DNA of 64,000 nt from Lanius collurio (Eukaryota; Chordata; Aves; Passeriformes; Laniidae), in the NCBI GenBank assembly GCA_020086605.1, contig JACBWW010000045.1, positions 5,490,256-5,554,255 on the forward strand. Direction: 5' to 3'. The notes beneath the pieces were generated by a model. The model worked only from the letters and a program-made list of their open reading frames with translations, was not told the origin of the DNA and did not search any database. Positions 53,401-64,000 of this stretch are shown piece after piece (positions within the stretch are counted from its first letter, which is position 1; each line of letters opens with the position of its first letter). The translations under genes were made by a program, and so were the position numbers.

Positions 53401-54395
53401 GTTGGGGGAGCTGCCCAGCTCTCAGGTCCCTGGTGACAGACCCCTGCCTGTCCCCAAACTGGGCTTTGCCTCAGAGCCGAGCTCTGAGCCCCACGCGTGG
53501 CTGGTGACGTGGGACAGGGGCAGCTTCCCCTGCTCAGTGACACCCCAGCTCTGGTCTGGCTGGGAGCAGAAAGGACTTTCCTCAGCCTTCAGCTGGAGCC
53601 TCTCAGTTTCCCTCACTCAGAACTGCTTATTCCTCTCTGCAAACCAACGTATGCTGCATTTCCTCAGCAATTTGTCCTGCGTGTTTGGCTCTGAAATCCG
53701 TGTGAGTAATCCTAGCAGGGCTGAGGAACGGCTGCGCTGAGTATGGAAATGGGCTGGCAGGATTTAAGGAACAAGGGAAGGCTAATGGCTTTATATTTTG
53801 CTTTGCTGAAATTACACAAGTGGTGAATTCTGAGAGACAGTTATATATTCTGATTATCTGAAAGGGCAATTGCAGAGCCATCGCTCTGGAGGAGCGAGGG
53901 ATGGTATCAGACATACAATGCAGCACTTCAATTTGCAACATTTTTCCCATTTGCCAATAGATATTTCAGACATCCATTTAAGAATGCGTTATTAGCATGT
54001 CGTTAGACTCTAGTAACTTTGAATATTTCATGTATTCTACTGTAAATAACAGCTAAATCTTATTCATTATCACCCTGATAACATAAGCTGTGGAAGTAGT
54101 GATGCAAATGGGAGATTTTTGACTTTAATCAAATAAAAGGCAATCCTTTTTCTTAAAACAGCTTGGAGAGAAAAATAGATCTTTCAGATATTTGAAAGTG
54201 TTGTTCACCATAGCATTTATCACCCAGAATCTTTCTTATTTACAGTAAGAGAAGATTGAAAGAAAGCAAAGCATGCCAGTAAAAAAATCCTTTATTTCAC
54301 TATGTGGGGTAACTTCTCTTATTGAGAGCAAAACTTCCATGTGACATTTGGAAAAGGAATTTCAGGGCAAAACTTTTGGTGAAAGTTTTCTTGAT

Positions 54396-54442
54396 CCAGA
54401 GAAATTTTTTCTGGACCACTGGAGTCCACTGGAGAGTGGACT
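54396..54442. repeat. Two adjacent hairpin-forming inverted repeats
   Basis: First: TCCAGA pairs with TCTGGA (outer arms about 54396-54414). Second: AGTCCACT (54423-54430), loop GGAG, AGTGGACT (54435-54442), a perfect 8-bp stem. Confidence 0.75.
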
Positions 54443-57400
54443 GCTGATAAAAAGTCACCAGCCTGGGGTGCTGGAATTTACTTTGTGCAAGTCAAATGCA
54501 GCATGAACTGCATCACTGCTTGCAAATTTTGGCCTAGAGCTTTACTTTGTACATGCCAGCAGGTTTTCATGGTAAACTCCTGCCTCTTCCTTAAGCAGTT
54601 CACCTAAAGGTGGAGTAAGAATTGCTGCCTTGAGGATGCACTCACAGAGGTGACCTTGGTGGCCAGCACAGTCTAAGAATGGGCAATCAGGGTGGTTCAA
54701 AGATATTTTCTCAAGGCCACAAGGATGTGGTGAGTAAATGGTGATGCAGAGAGCAGAAAAGACAATGCTTTCACTGCTCTCCAAGAAGGACTTGAGTCCA
54801 TTTTGGGTAAGGAAGAGCTTTTTTGTTTGTTCATTCTCCAGAAAGAGCAAGATGCTTTTTTCAACAGCTGCATGAAATACATTAGTTTTACCCTTGCATT
54901 TCAGCTATCATCAATTCCCATTCTAGCTAATCAAACGCTTGATACCAAACATTATAGATTTTCTACTATAACAAATAAAATGCTGCTATAATGAAGATGT
55001 GCTGTCATGGCAAATGGAGTGAGATAGTGACGTGCCAACGAGCTGCTCTGCTACTCTTCTTTTTTTTCTTGTTCTTCCTTTTTTTATTTTTTTATTTTAA
55101 TTTTTTTGATGAATCTTCTCAGGCAGGTTTGCTGCAAACCTGCTCCTTTACTGTGTCAGGGTGTGGTGAGAGCAGGAGACCAGGGCTGATGGGTGGTCCC
55201 TGTAGCTTTTGAGAGCTGCTGTGAATGAAATCAAAGCTGGTGAAAATGTAGTGCAGAGAAACCTGTGGTTCCAAAAATATGGGGCTTTTTTCTAGAAGAA
55301 GCTGGGGAGGCCTTTCCTTATTTCTCATTATTCCAGAGGTCACTCAGCCCCTTCAGGTTCTAAGCTTGTCTGTGGACTTGCTCTCTGCCCTGTTATGTGC
55401 TTTTTTTTTTTTTTAACCATAGTAAAATGTGTTCAATTCAACAGCTACATGAGTGAAAATTAAACATAAAGTTACTCCTTGTCTGTATTACACATGAACT
55501 GCTTTATAATCATCCACACTGGGAGGAAAAAATGAGTTTTATAGAGTAAAATGCACCTGAAGTGTTGCACCACTGGACTGGAGTAGTTAACAGCAGTCCT
55601 TGCACAAATCTTACTGAAAATATGTGTCTGCATTTTCCTTCTGATTTCAGCACACTTGCAACCCAAAGAACTAAAATTAGATTAAAAAATCCCTTTTTCT
55701 GGGAAGCACTAATAAGAACAGCTCCATTTCCTGGTTAAAATGATGAAAACAACATTCCCAAGCCTCTTCAAGTGAACACTTGTGCCAGCTCTTGGGGTTA
55801 CACACGTGAGTGTTGCTTCAGAAAGGTTTGACCTTTACAGGAAAAAATGAACAGGAAAAAAGTTGCAAAGGGGAATAGAATCAGGTTCTTGAGATTTCTT
55901 CCAGGTCTCTCTAGCCCTGACAACCTCCTCAGGGCTGTCCTTAAATCTTAGCCTTGGCTATGATGCCAGAGTACCTCACTGGAGGTCAGTGAGTAATTCA
56001 CTGGAACATTTATTATTCCATGAATCCATACCTTGCTCGTGAAGAAATATGAAATAATTTCATCTGAGCCACAACTGAAATGTGTAAGTTAAGCTCAAAT
56101 TAGAGCTAAGTCCCATGTACATTTATGAAAGTATAAATTCTGTTCTATTTCAGTATTAACACAGAGGATTCACAATTGTAATAAAACCTAATCAATATTT
56201 CTGCTGAAAAAGAGTCATGCTGCAGGGCCAGCAGTCAGAATGGATGCCAAATATTGCTGAAATCGTTCTGTGTTATTGTTTATTATGATGTTCTTTTAAC
56301 TAAAATGGCTTTGCCTATCAGATATAAAGTATTCAAGAGGATAACATCAAAATGATGGAAAGTGAAGAATGTATTAAAGAAAAAATCAGAATTGAGATTT
56401 TCCTCTTTTTCAAACTTAGCAACAGCACAGCCATAGTGCAACTTTCATGTGTAATTTTTATTTAATCACATGTCATTTTGAAGGCTTAGATGAATTCAAC
56501 TTTAAAAAACATGCTTTCAGCTATCATTTTTACATCTAGCATACAATAACTGCCTTTCAAAAGCAAAATAAAATGTTTGACATGCTTTAAATGTTATTTT
56601 CACTTTTATTTGTTTTTTTATTTAGTTTCTTTGTTGTTATTTCAAGAAGCCCAGAAAGTACAATTTAATTGCTAAATGTTGCTGGGGAAAGTCTTATGAT
56701 GGTGCAACGAGGATTAGCATCTGGAAATAACTATCCTTTGAAGTTGTTAATCAGAAATTTGTGAAGTTCATAATGGGTTTGTTCAGCAATAATTTGGGGG
56801 ATGGTTTTGTTCCATGACCTCTGTGGTGCAAGAGGACGATGGCAGTGTGGGCTCTGGTCACTTCAGTAAAAAACAGGAAATTTGCTTCTTAGGGCAGGTG
56901 GGGTTTGTTACAAACTCCTTCCTTTGCTTGCCTGCATGGAAAGGCTTTCACAGACCTCCTGTTTTGCTCTGCCCAGCAGCTGGGATATCTGACATTTTCC
57001 TTATCAGCTCCGTGCAGTTTTCTGTGCCTGCAGGAAGGGCCTGCAGGGACGTGTTCGTGTGATCCCTGAAAGGCACCCTCAGTAAGTGATGCTGCAGCTA
57101 CAAGATAGTCTTGCAAGATTATTTCCCATCACTTGAGCGAATTCTTTGTGTGAGTGAGTGAGTCCAGCTTTAGGATCTGACAATTTTAAGTCCCTTCCAT
57201 TTGTGCAGGTGTGGGGACACCCTCTGTTCTGCTGGTTTGCTGTGGAGGTGGTAATACTTTCATTGAAAATGTACAAATCTGTCCAAGATAATCATCCATG
57301 TTGTGTTTGTATTTGTCTGGGCAGCCAACCAAGCTTTTATTTGCCCTTTTGAAATTATCAGGTCTTGCTTCCTGCATCTAAATAAGTCAATGAAGTGGGA

Positions 57401-58037
57401 GGAGTTATTTAAATCGATAAAAATGAAAGCCTAAAACCATTTACCTGTCTTATACTACTGTGGAACAGTTAGCTTTTTAACCACAGTGAGAAAAAGTAAA
57501 AGTATTTATCAAAGCTTTCTCCTCTTTAGAAGGCAGGCAGATGCTGTATTTTCCTTCAGTGATTAGTTAGGATGTAAGACACCAGTTATAAATGTTAATG
57601 GTATTAAAGAAGGAGGGCTAGAGAAATTTATAACAAGAATGTCAGAAGGATTCTATTGGATTTCTCTTGGAAGTTTTAAAGAGCTGAAAATGCAAAGTCT
57701 TGCCAATATTTAAAAGGGTAAATATGGTAAATTGGGAAAACTGTGGGTCTGTTTGATTTGACAAACAAATAGACCATCAGGAGCTGCAAGGGAAGCAATC
57801 AGTAAATTTGGGGAAGTTGCCGGAACACCTGAGCTTGTTGAAGGAAAAGAAGGGCTCGTTCACCAAGTTTGATCTGTATGAGATGACAATTAAGGTTATT
57901 GGGATTGGCAGTAGCTGGGGGTGTTGCTTTTTTATGTGAGAAAGACAAAAACTGATTTTAATGTCCACTAAGCTTGGACTTCTGAAATCAGCTGAGTATT
58001 GTCACTTTGCACAATCCCTCTCTCCTTCCCGTGGAGA

Positions 58038-58095
58038 GAAAAAACAAACAAACCCCAAACAAAACCTCTCACACTCCAAACCCAAAAAACAAGAA
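58038..58095. repeat. A/C-rich low-complexity patch
   Basis: A and C dominate, in 'aaacaaaccccaaac'-type units with a short mixed interruption. Confidence 0.65.
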
Positions 58096-61000
58096 CCACA
58101 CCTATGCATGATCACTGTAGGGCCCATCAAATAAATCATAAAAAGGTCTTTGCTAAATTGGAAAAGGTGAATGGAACAGTGAGTGATGTGTTGTTAATGA
58201 AGTGTTTCTCGTTGTGTGTGATAATGGTGACCAAAAGGGTTTGGATCTTGGTAGATACTCCAAGAGAAACACAGATCCCAACTGGCAAAACCAGAGAAGT
58301 CTAATTTGAGTCAAAAATTATAATGAGCTGCAATATATATTTTGCCTATGACAAAGTCATCAAAATAATGGAATGAAATCTTAGATTTGAGGCACCAAGC
58401 TGCAAAACTTATGGGAAATACAGACTTATAAAAGAGTTGAGAGAAACTCTTTGAGCTGCATTAGTTGTGCTCAACCCTGCTCTGTTTAGGGAAAGGAGGA
58501 ATGAAAATACTGGCCTGTCTCTGCTGAGTTTCAGCACAAAGACAGATTTCCCACTGGGTTTATGGTTTCAGGCTGTTTGTTTTAATGTTATTCTGAGAAT
58601 TTTGTGCTGGTAGTTGCTGGGTCCTGTTTGTCTCAATGAAAGCCTGTGGAAGAAAAATTGCTGTTTTGGAACAAAAGGTGATAGTTGAGGATAAAAAGAT
58701 TGGAGCTGGAAATTGTAGTTTGATTAGGGATCTTCTTTACTGCTTAGACTTGAAGATAGTTATTTTCTGGTTATTCAAGGTGTTTCATATCCTCCTAGCA
58801 TTTGAAGTAAACAAGCAACTGGGAAGATTAAAAATTTATTTGACTACTTCTTTATTTACTGGCTGCTAATAGTGGAGAGAAATGTTGAAGTAGTCCTGTT
58901 CTTTTGTGCTGTCTCACAGCATCTCCTAAATAAGGTCTGTTTTAAATCAGAATTATCATCTAAATAATATAATTAATTCAGCATAAATTAAAAAGTAATG
59001 TTTTTTCTTTATGATCCCTTTCTAAAAGGATATTAATTTGCTTCAATGAATGAAGATAATAAGGTTAATAGTTTAATGTTCCTCAGTTGTTATCTGCTGG
59101 TTTTTCTATTACCTTTTTTTTCCCTTTTTGATTATAAATTGCCTAACCCCTGGTGTATAATACCAGAAATCATCCCTTCAGTGTATCCAAAGCTATTTAC
59201 TTAGACTCATCTTTTATTATTCCCACTGCCACAGTCTAATTATTGTAGTGAAAGATTGAACACAGAATAGTTTGGGGCTTTGATCAGTCTTCATATAAAT
59301 TTCAATAATGAGAGTAAAAGGTTTTGTGGTTTTCTGAGATAATTTGATCCCTCCAGACAGACTCTGCCTCTACCCAATGCAGTGAATGCCAGCTGAGGCC
59401 TCTGACAGCATTTGTGTCTGGGTCCAGGACATCTCTGCAAGCAAAACTCCTTTCTCATACCAATAAAGAGTAATTTAATATTTTTGAATGTGTCAGGGAA
59501 ATTATAGGCTGCTGCATGTTTTTCCTGAAATTTTCACTTCATTGTCCCCTATCAGTTTAATTGTCTGTATTCCATGTTCCTACATCAGAATCCTCTACGA
59601 ATACATAATAGGTTTGCTTGCATTTCTCTTTTTGAAAAAGTATCCTAACTGTCATTCAGATAAATAAAACAAACCATAATCCTTGTTATTCTATTACTAT
59701 CAGTGCCAGCTCCCTTTGGAGATAAATAGAAAAGCAGCTGGAGGCTGAGGATATTTTGTAATCTTATAAATTGAAATTTAAATGCCTCAAGGAGGAAATT
59801 TCCAAAATAATTGTGACAGAAGATAAGTCCCAGCTTTTGGCAAAATTTTATTAGAATTACTTGTTCCAGATCGTTGTCTGACGCCTGCATGAATTAAGAA
59901 AATGGCAGGGCTGCCATGTAGAGGAATAGCTGGGCTTTTTTCATCTTGATAAATTTTTCTGAAAGTGCTCTGTCATCAGCGTTATCAGGTGTGACATACT
60001 CAGGGACACGATCAAATTAAAAATCATGAGCCTTTAGCTGATGCCAGTTGATTTTAAATCACAGGAGTTTGATCTTTCCGACCAAGAACATCTCAATTTA
60101 TGCAACTAAATATTTACAATTTTTAACTGAACGTATAGGTTCGTTAGTAACATTTTTAATTTTGCTTGGGGTATGGGATTTGTTTTTTCTCACTGGCCTA
60201 GGCAGTTAAAAAGAGTTGGTGACTTTCTGATCTCCTCTGCTGTCAGCTGGTGAAAAACTTCTGCTGTATTTTGACAATGAACCCTGAAAAGAAATATTCC
60301 TTTGTTTACATTTAGTGAATCCCAGATGCACAAAGTAGTAACCAGTTGCACATAACAATAACCATTTTATTCCCAGTCATTTTCTAAAGCTAGTAATGGT
60401 GCCTAATGCTAAAACTTGGCCTGAAAATGTTTTAAGAACACTTTATTCTTCAAATTCACTGGTAGATGGGAGAGGAGAGGATATAACCTGGTGTGGGTAC
60501 CAAACACAAGACAGTACAAAGGCAGTGCAAACCCCACAAAATATAAAATACAGCTTTTACAAGCAGCTCATGCAATGGAGGTGGTTTTATTTTTTTTTTT
60601 CCTACTGTGAATCCCAAACTCATTTCAGATCAAAGAAATAGCATATTCCCTTTCCACGTGTCGTAGCTGTACATCTGTGCAAGTTTTGAATGCAGGGAGT
60701 AAATGAGAAACATGGCAGGAATGTTTTCAGTGGATCAACTCCAAACTTTTTAGTTATTTGGCCTTTGAGGAAAGCATTGACTGACACTGCTGGTGTGGGT
60801 AGGGCTCTGAGAGGCACCTGACAGTGAGCTGGAATAGGATAAATCATAGCAGTAATTGCTGCGGGTCCATCTGGGTTTTTGGGGTGTGCAGAGACATTCT
60901 GTGCATCCTCACCCAGCTGTGGTGGGGAAAGGCAGCAGGAGGAGCAGAGCTGTCCCAGCCAAGCTTCCAGAGAGCCCTGGGGCAGCTGCAGGCAGCTCAC

Positions 61001-61514
61001 TGCGGAGTTTGTAGGGGTTTAGTTCAATGAGCTCTTCTGGTGACCCCAAAAGTTCATGGGAGGGGGTAGGGGTGTTAGCTGTGAACCTTCTGCCATCTGA
61101 ACCTTCTCCTGGTGGGCTGTCAGGCTGTCCCAGCAGTCACAGAGGGCTTGTCTAATCCCATTTCCATCCCATGGAAGAGGAAGTCATTCCGTGTTCAGCT
61201 CTTCAGAGCTCAACTGATGGCTTGGCTTGATCTGATCCAATATTTCTCAAAGATCTGCCAAATGAGGGAGAGTCTAAAATCTGCACATTTGATAAACAGG
61301 AAAGCAGGACTGGAAGGCAAAGTGTACTTGAAAATGGGTGAAATCATCTGGAAACAGAGAATGGCAGGAAGAATGAACGCAAAGTGCCACTCTTAGGCTG
61401 CAGCAATCGATGGCAAAAACCAAAAAGGGAACGGTGAGGAAAAGGTCAATAGAAAGCACCTGGGCATTGTGGTGGTTGGCAAGGAAAATGTGCTGTGCTG
61501 CCATGGCAAAGGAG

Positions 61515-61559
61515 CCTGCAGGATGTGAAGTGATCCTGCAGGATGTGAAGTGATCCTGC
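61515..61559. repeat. 20-bp tandem duplication
   Basis: Unit 'cctgcaggatgtgaagtgat' occurs twice exactly (61515-61534, 61535-61554), followed by the first five bases of a third copy. Confidence 0.95.
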
Positions 61560-63140
61560 TGTGCTGCTCGGTGCTGACAGGACCTTGGCCAGAGCTGGGG
61601 GCTGGGTTTGGAGCAGGGCTCGGAGCTGTGGGGGAGCAGCCACAGAGAGCAGAGGCACCCGACAGATTGAAATAATAAGGACTGTTTATTCTGAAGTAGA
61701 ATAAAGTGCCAAATGCCAGAAAGATGAGTGGGAATAAGCAGACCATGATGGATGGGGCTGAAGAAGTGATTTATTTTGTAACGAGGTTCAGCATTAGAAG
61801 AGAACCTCTCCATTAGCAGTGGTGAAGCACTGAAACAGGTTTTCTGGGAAAGCCCTAAGTGACTTACAGGTAGCTTTTAAGAAGTGCTGTCACTCAGGCC
61901 TGTCAGGAATTGCCCAGGTGAAGCTGGTGCTGCCGTGTTCTTGGCCGCACACAGTGCACAGCAGCTGTCTGTGGGCATGGCTAATAATGTCATCCTGACA
62001 AAAAGAGACTTTGAGAAGGGGAGGAGCTGAACTTTTTAGCAAAGACTCAATGTAATTGAATGTTTTCATCACCACTGCCCTATAGGAACCAAATATCTGC
62101 TCTGTTATAAACACTATAGACTTTTTTGGATAATTACATCAAAAGTCTGATCTTCAGCTTTGTAAGCTCAGCAGTTCTGCATCCAGAAAGTTTTGCATTG
62201 CCTTTCAAATGGAATTTTGAGTAATAACAACCTAAGAATATTTTTAAACTGTTTGGTTTTTGGGGTTTTTTTTTGAAGCTTCGTATTTCAACTTTCCAAA
62301 ACACAGATATCAGACACATCAAAATGAGCAAGAGAGCTGCTTATTTTTTGTTTGTATTTTCTTTTAATATTAGGAAAGATTTACATTTAGTTATTTAGTT
62401 CCTAAATCATTCAGAGTCACTTAGGTAATGAAAGCTCTGTCCTTTCCTTGGTGCATCAGGTACTTCATTTCACCTGGCCCTTCCTTCCACAGCTAGGCTG
62501 AGATGCTTTCCATCCTCAGCTCCCTGTTCCCCAGCTTTCAGCCTCTTACAGTTAAGCTACAGGTCTGTGGTATGAAGAAAATCAAAGGAGTTGTAATGAA
62601 ATGTCTGAAGGAGAGATGGAGAACCTACTTTTTATTCATTAGCTTAACGCCTGTGCAAAATCTATTAAAATTGTTTTCAATACATAAGACTTGTTGTTGT
62701 TTGTTCTTTCCCTGCCTTAGAAGAATCCAACAGCATTATAGATGTGTCACATTTTTTAGGCCCAAAAGTGTGGAACAGCTTTTAATGGGAAAGAAAATGT
62801 TTTTTGAAAACTAGAAAACTCAGCAGTGAAATGAATTGAGCCTCAGAAAGTGATTGAAATCTCCAAGTCAATATACAAAAGGTATCCAAAGACTTGTGAA
62901 GTCTGACAGAATCTCTTTAGTTTGAGGTGTCTTTCATTTTGCATCAGGGCTTACATTTTTAAAAAACAGCAGCAAGCAGTGCTGTCAGGTGAAGCAGGTT
63001 TGAAAGCAGCCTGCCTGCTCATGAAAGCCTGAAATTGTGCACAACTCTGGGTAATGCGTCCTCAGCAGATAACTGAAATAATACATTTCCTAAATTGGCT
63101 GCATTAAGCAATTACTGATACCGTAGTGGAAACCATGTAA

Positions 63141-63159
63141 TTTTGTTCCTTCCTTGTAG
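63141..63159 (+). other. Splice acceptor of the protocadherin exon
   Basis: A T/C-rich tract ends in TAG just before the first exon codon. A plausible branch-point-like 'tactgat' lies about 40 bp upstream (near 63113-63119). The exon reading frame is closed by the TAG itself, which supports an intron boundary here. Confidence 0.85.
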
Positions 63160-63358
63160 CCCCAGCGCCGTGTCACGTTCCACCTGCCAGATGGCTCCCA
63201 GGAAAGCTGCAGTGACAGCGGGCTCGGAGACCACGAGCCCACGAGCGGGGCCAGCACGTCCCACCCGCTGCCCCTGGGCTTCCCCCAGGACGAGTTCTAC
63301 GAGCAGGCGTCCCCCAACAGCCGCACGGAGGGCGACGGCAACTCCGACCCCGAGTCCA
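63160..63358 (+). CDS. PCDH7: Internal coding exon of a delta-1 protocadherin, probably PCDH7 (partial)
   Basis: The exon reads as 66 complete codons plus one base (phase 0 entry, phase 1 exit). It begins P-Q-RRVTF at residues 1-7, continues through [16 protein letters not shown] (12-27), a Ser/Thr-rich linker, [13 protein letters not shown] (41-53), and ends [11 protein letters not shown] (56-66). This is the cytoplasmic tail of delta-1 protocadherins (PCDH1, 7, 9, 11), single-pass homophilic adhesion proteins mainly of neurons. RRVTF is the family's CM3 motif, known to bind protein phosphatase 1 alpha (an RVxF-type site). No ATG is expected: the large first exon with the cadherin repeats and membrane span would lie upstream, outside the window. 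An in-frame TAG directly precedes the exon (63157-63159), so splicing is required. The exon is far richer in GC and CpG than its flanks. PCDH11 as I recall it differs (SSSDGGLGDHD type) and PCDH1 is quite different. PCDH7 versus PCDH9 rests on memory and is less sure than the family call. Confidence 0.85.
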
Positions 63359-63364
63359 GTAAGT
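63356..63364 (+). other. Splice donor of the protocadherin exon
   Basis: The sequence is CCA followed by GTAAGT, a perfect match to the intronic half of the vertebrate donor consensus. It leaves one base of a split codon (phase 1). Confidence 0.85.
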
Positions 63365-64000
63365 GCAGAACTCTGCTCATCTCGCTTCTTAAACCATTGC
63401 AGGAGCCAACCTGGGGCTTTTTGTTTCTCCAGGCAGTTATTAGAAGGGAATGTTGATTTTTAACGTGGCCAAAGAAGCTCGCTGTTTCTAAAAATGGGAG
63501 GTCTGGCCGTTGGAAATAAAACACTTGGAGGTGTTAAGGGTTTATGGATGACCTGGTGTTTTTATGGACCTGCTGTGCTATGCACAGAGGAGCTGTCTGA
63601 TGAGGTTAACACTGTTGCCCTAATGGTCATAAATTCTGTGCTGAGGGAATTCACGGTTTTTAACATTTCCCTTTCCAACACTGCTGCACGCTGTAGTTCT
63701 ACAGGGAGCTCGTGGGTGATGAGTAGCTCTGTGAAAAGACTGCAGTCTCCAGAAATAAGGGTTTCTTGATTTGTCTTTTGAAAGCAGCGATGTAACAATA
63801 ATCTCAAAAGAGTTTGTCATCTTCTGCCATTGCCACTGCCTCCTTGGGATGTCAAAAACAGGCAGGAAATACCAACAGGAGCTGGGGCTGTGGGCACTGC
63901 TCTCTGTGCTGTTCTGTCATGTGACAGCCAGTTGGAGACTCCACTGAACTTTAGTCAACTCTTAATTGTCCAGAGGCTCCTTATCTGGATTAAATTGAAC
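63359..64000 (+). other. Start of the next intron; possible alternative 3' end inside it
   Basis: Ordinary noncoding DNA follows the donor. Reading on in the exon frame gives 32 more residues, the first from the split codon, before TGA at 63454-63456. An AATAAA is at 63515-63520. No further exon is visible before the window ends. Confidence 0.6.
63515..63520 (+). terminator. Possible intronic polyadenylation signal
   Basis: A canonical AATAAA lies 59 bp after the in-frame read-through stop, with T/G-rich DNA 20-60 bp downstream (for example around 63533-63566). It could end a short protocadherin isoform. AATAAA also occurs by chance in AT-rich introns, so this is only a candidate. Confidence 0.25.

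Larger units (their letters stand above)
45276..63140. other. Intronic DNA leading to the exon, no gene seen
   Basis: Unique sequence with few repeats: a short (AT)n (47456-47470), T-rich runs (55057-55107), an A/C-rich patch (58038-58095) and a 20-bp tandem duplication (61515-61559). A GC-richer patch at 53340-53740 gives several open frames. The 179-codon minus frame at 61274-61813 spans the tandem duplication and is not recognisable. Stretches around 53940-54170 and 59950-60150 look like possible conserved noncoding DNA, by impression only. Confidence 0.5.

Noticed and set aside
61274..61813. 179-codon minus-strand open frame
   Set aside because: It runs through a tandem duplication, with no recognisable domain and two other minus frames also open.
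63143..63463. ATG-started open frame over the protocadherin exon
   Set aside because: It is in a different frame from the conserved protocadherin peptide, crosses both splice sites, and starts in the pyrimidine tract.
1..64000. CRISPR array, operon or bacterial mobile system
   Set aside because: No regularly spaced repeats, no dense ORFs, and clear vertebrate features (CR1, LTRs, spliced exon).

Overview
The window looks like avian nuclear DNA, almost all of it intronic. It has a modest AT bias, many T/A homopolymers, several CR1-type LINE fragments in both orientations, two solo-LTR-like elements, and no dense coding. CR1 tails with the 'tcacagaatcacagaatgg' style terminus and GT/AC-rich simple tracts are typical of birds, and a songbird is plausible. 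The species cannot be fixed from sequence alone.

The only coding segment I can support is one GC-rich internal exon on the + strand at 63160-63358. It encodes 66 residues of the cytoplasmic tail of a delta-1 protocadherin, best matched by recall to PCDH7. It starts right after a pyrimidine-rich acceptor and ends at a perfect GTAAGT donor. The first residues carry RRVTF, the conserved CM3 motif known in this family as a protein phosphatase 1 docking site. The paralogue (PCDH7 versus PCDH9 or PCDH11) should be confirmed by alignment.

Layout: 1-63159 is read as (part of) one very long upstream intron. Within it: 1-11882 unique DNA with simple repeats; 11883-12140 CR1; 13025-13546 minus-strand LTR; 16293-16480 GT-rich tract followed by an old CR1 (16612-17010); 17011-25992 unique DNA with a 24-bp perfect palindrome at 18049; 25993-26268 minus-strand CR1; 26269-32149 unique AT-rich DNA; 32150-32320 minus-strand CR1; 34277-34873 plus-strand solo LTR with a possible 4-bp target duplication; 36274-36526 CR1; 44940-45080 internally deleted CR1 abutting an AC-rich tract (45099-45275); 45276-63159 mostly unique DNA. 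Then come the exon and 640 bp of the next intron.

Reading through the donor gives a short alternative C-terminus (32 residues, stop at 63454-63456) followed about 60 bp later by an AATAAA, so an intronic-polyadenylation isoform is possible. No CRISPR, operon, rRNA or convincing tRNA was seen. I saw no clearly novel gene system; the best leads are the possible alternative tail, the perfect palindrome, the two LTRs and a few candidate conserved noncoding stretches.
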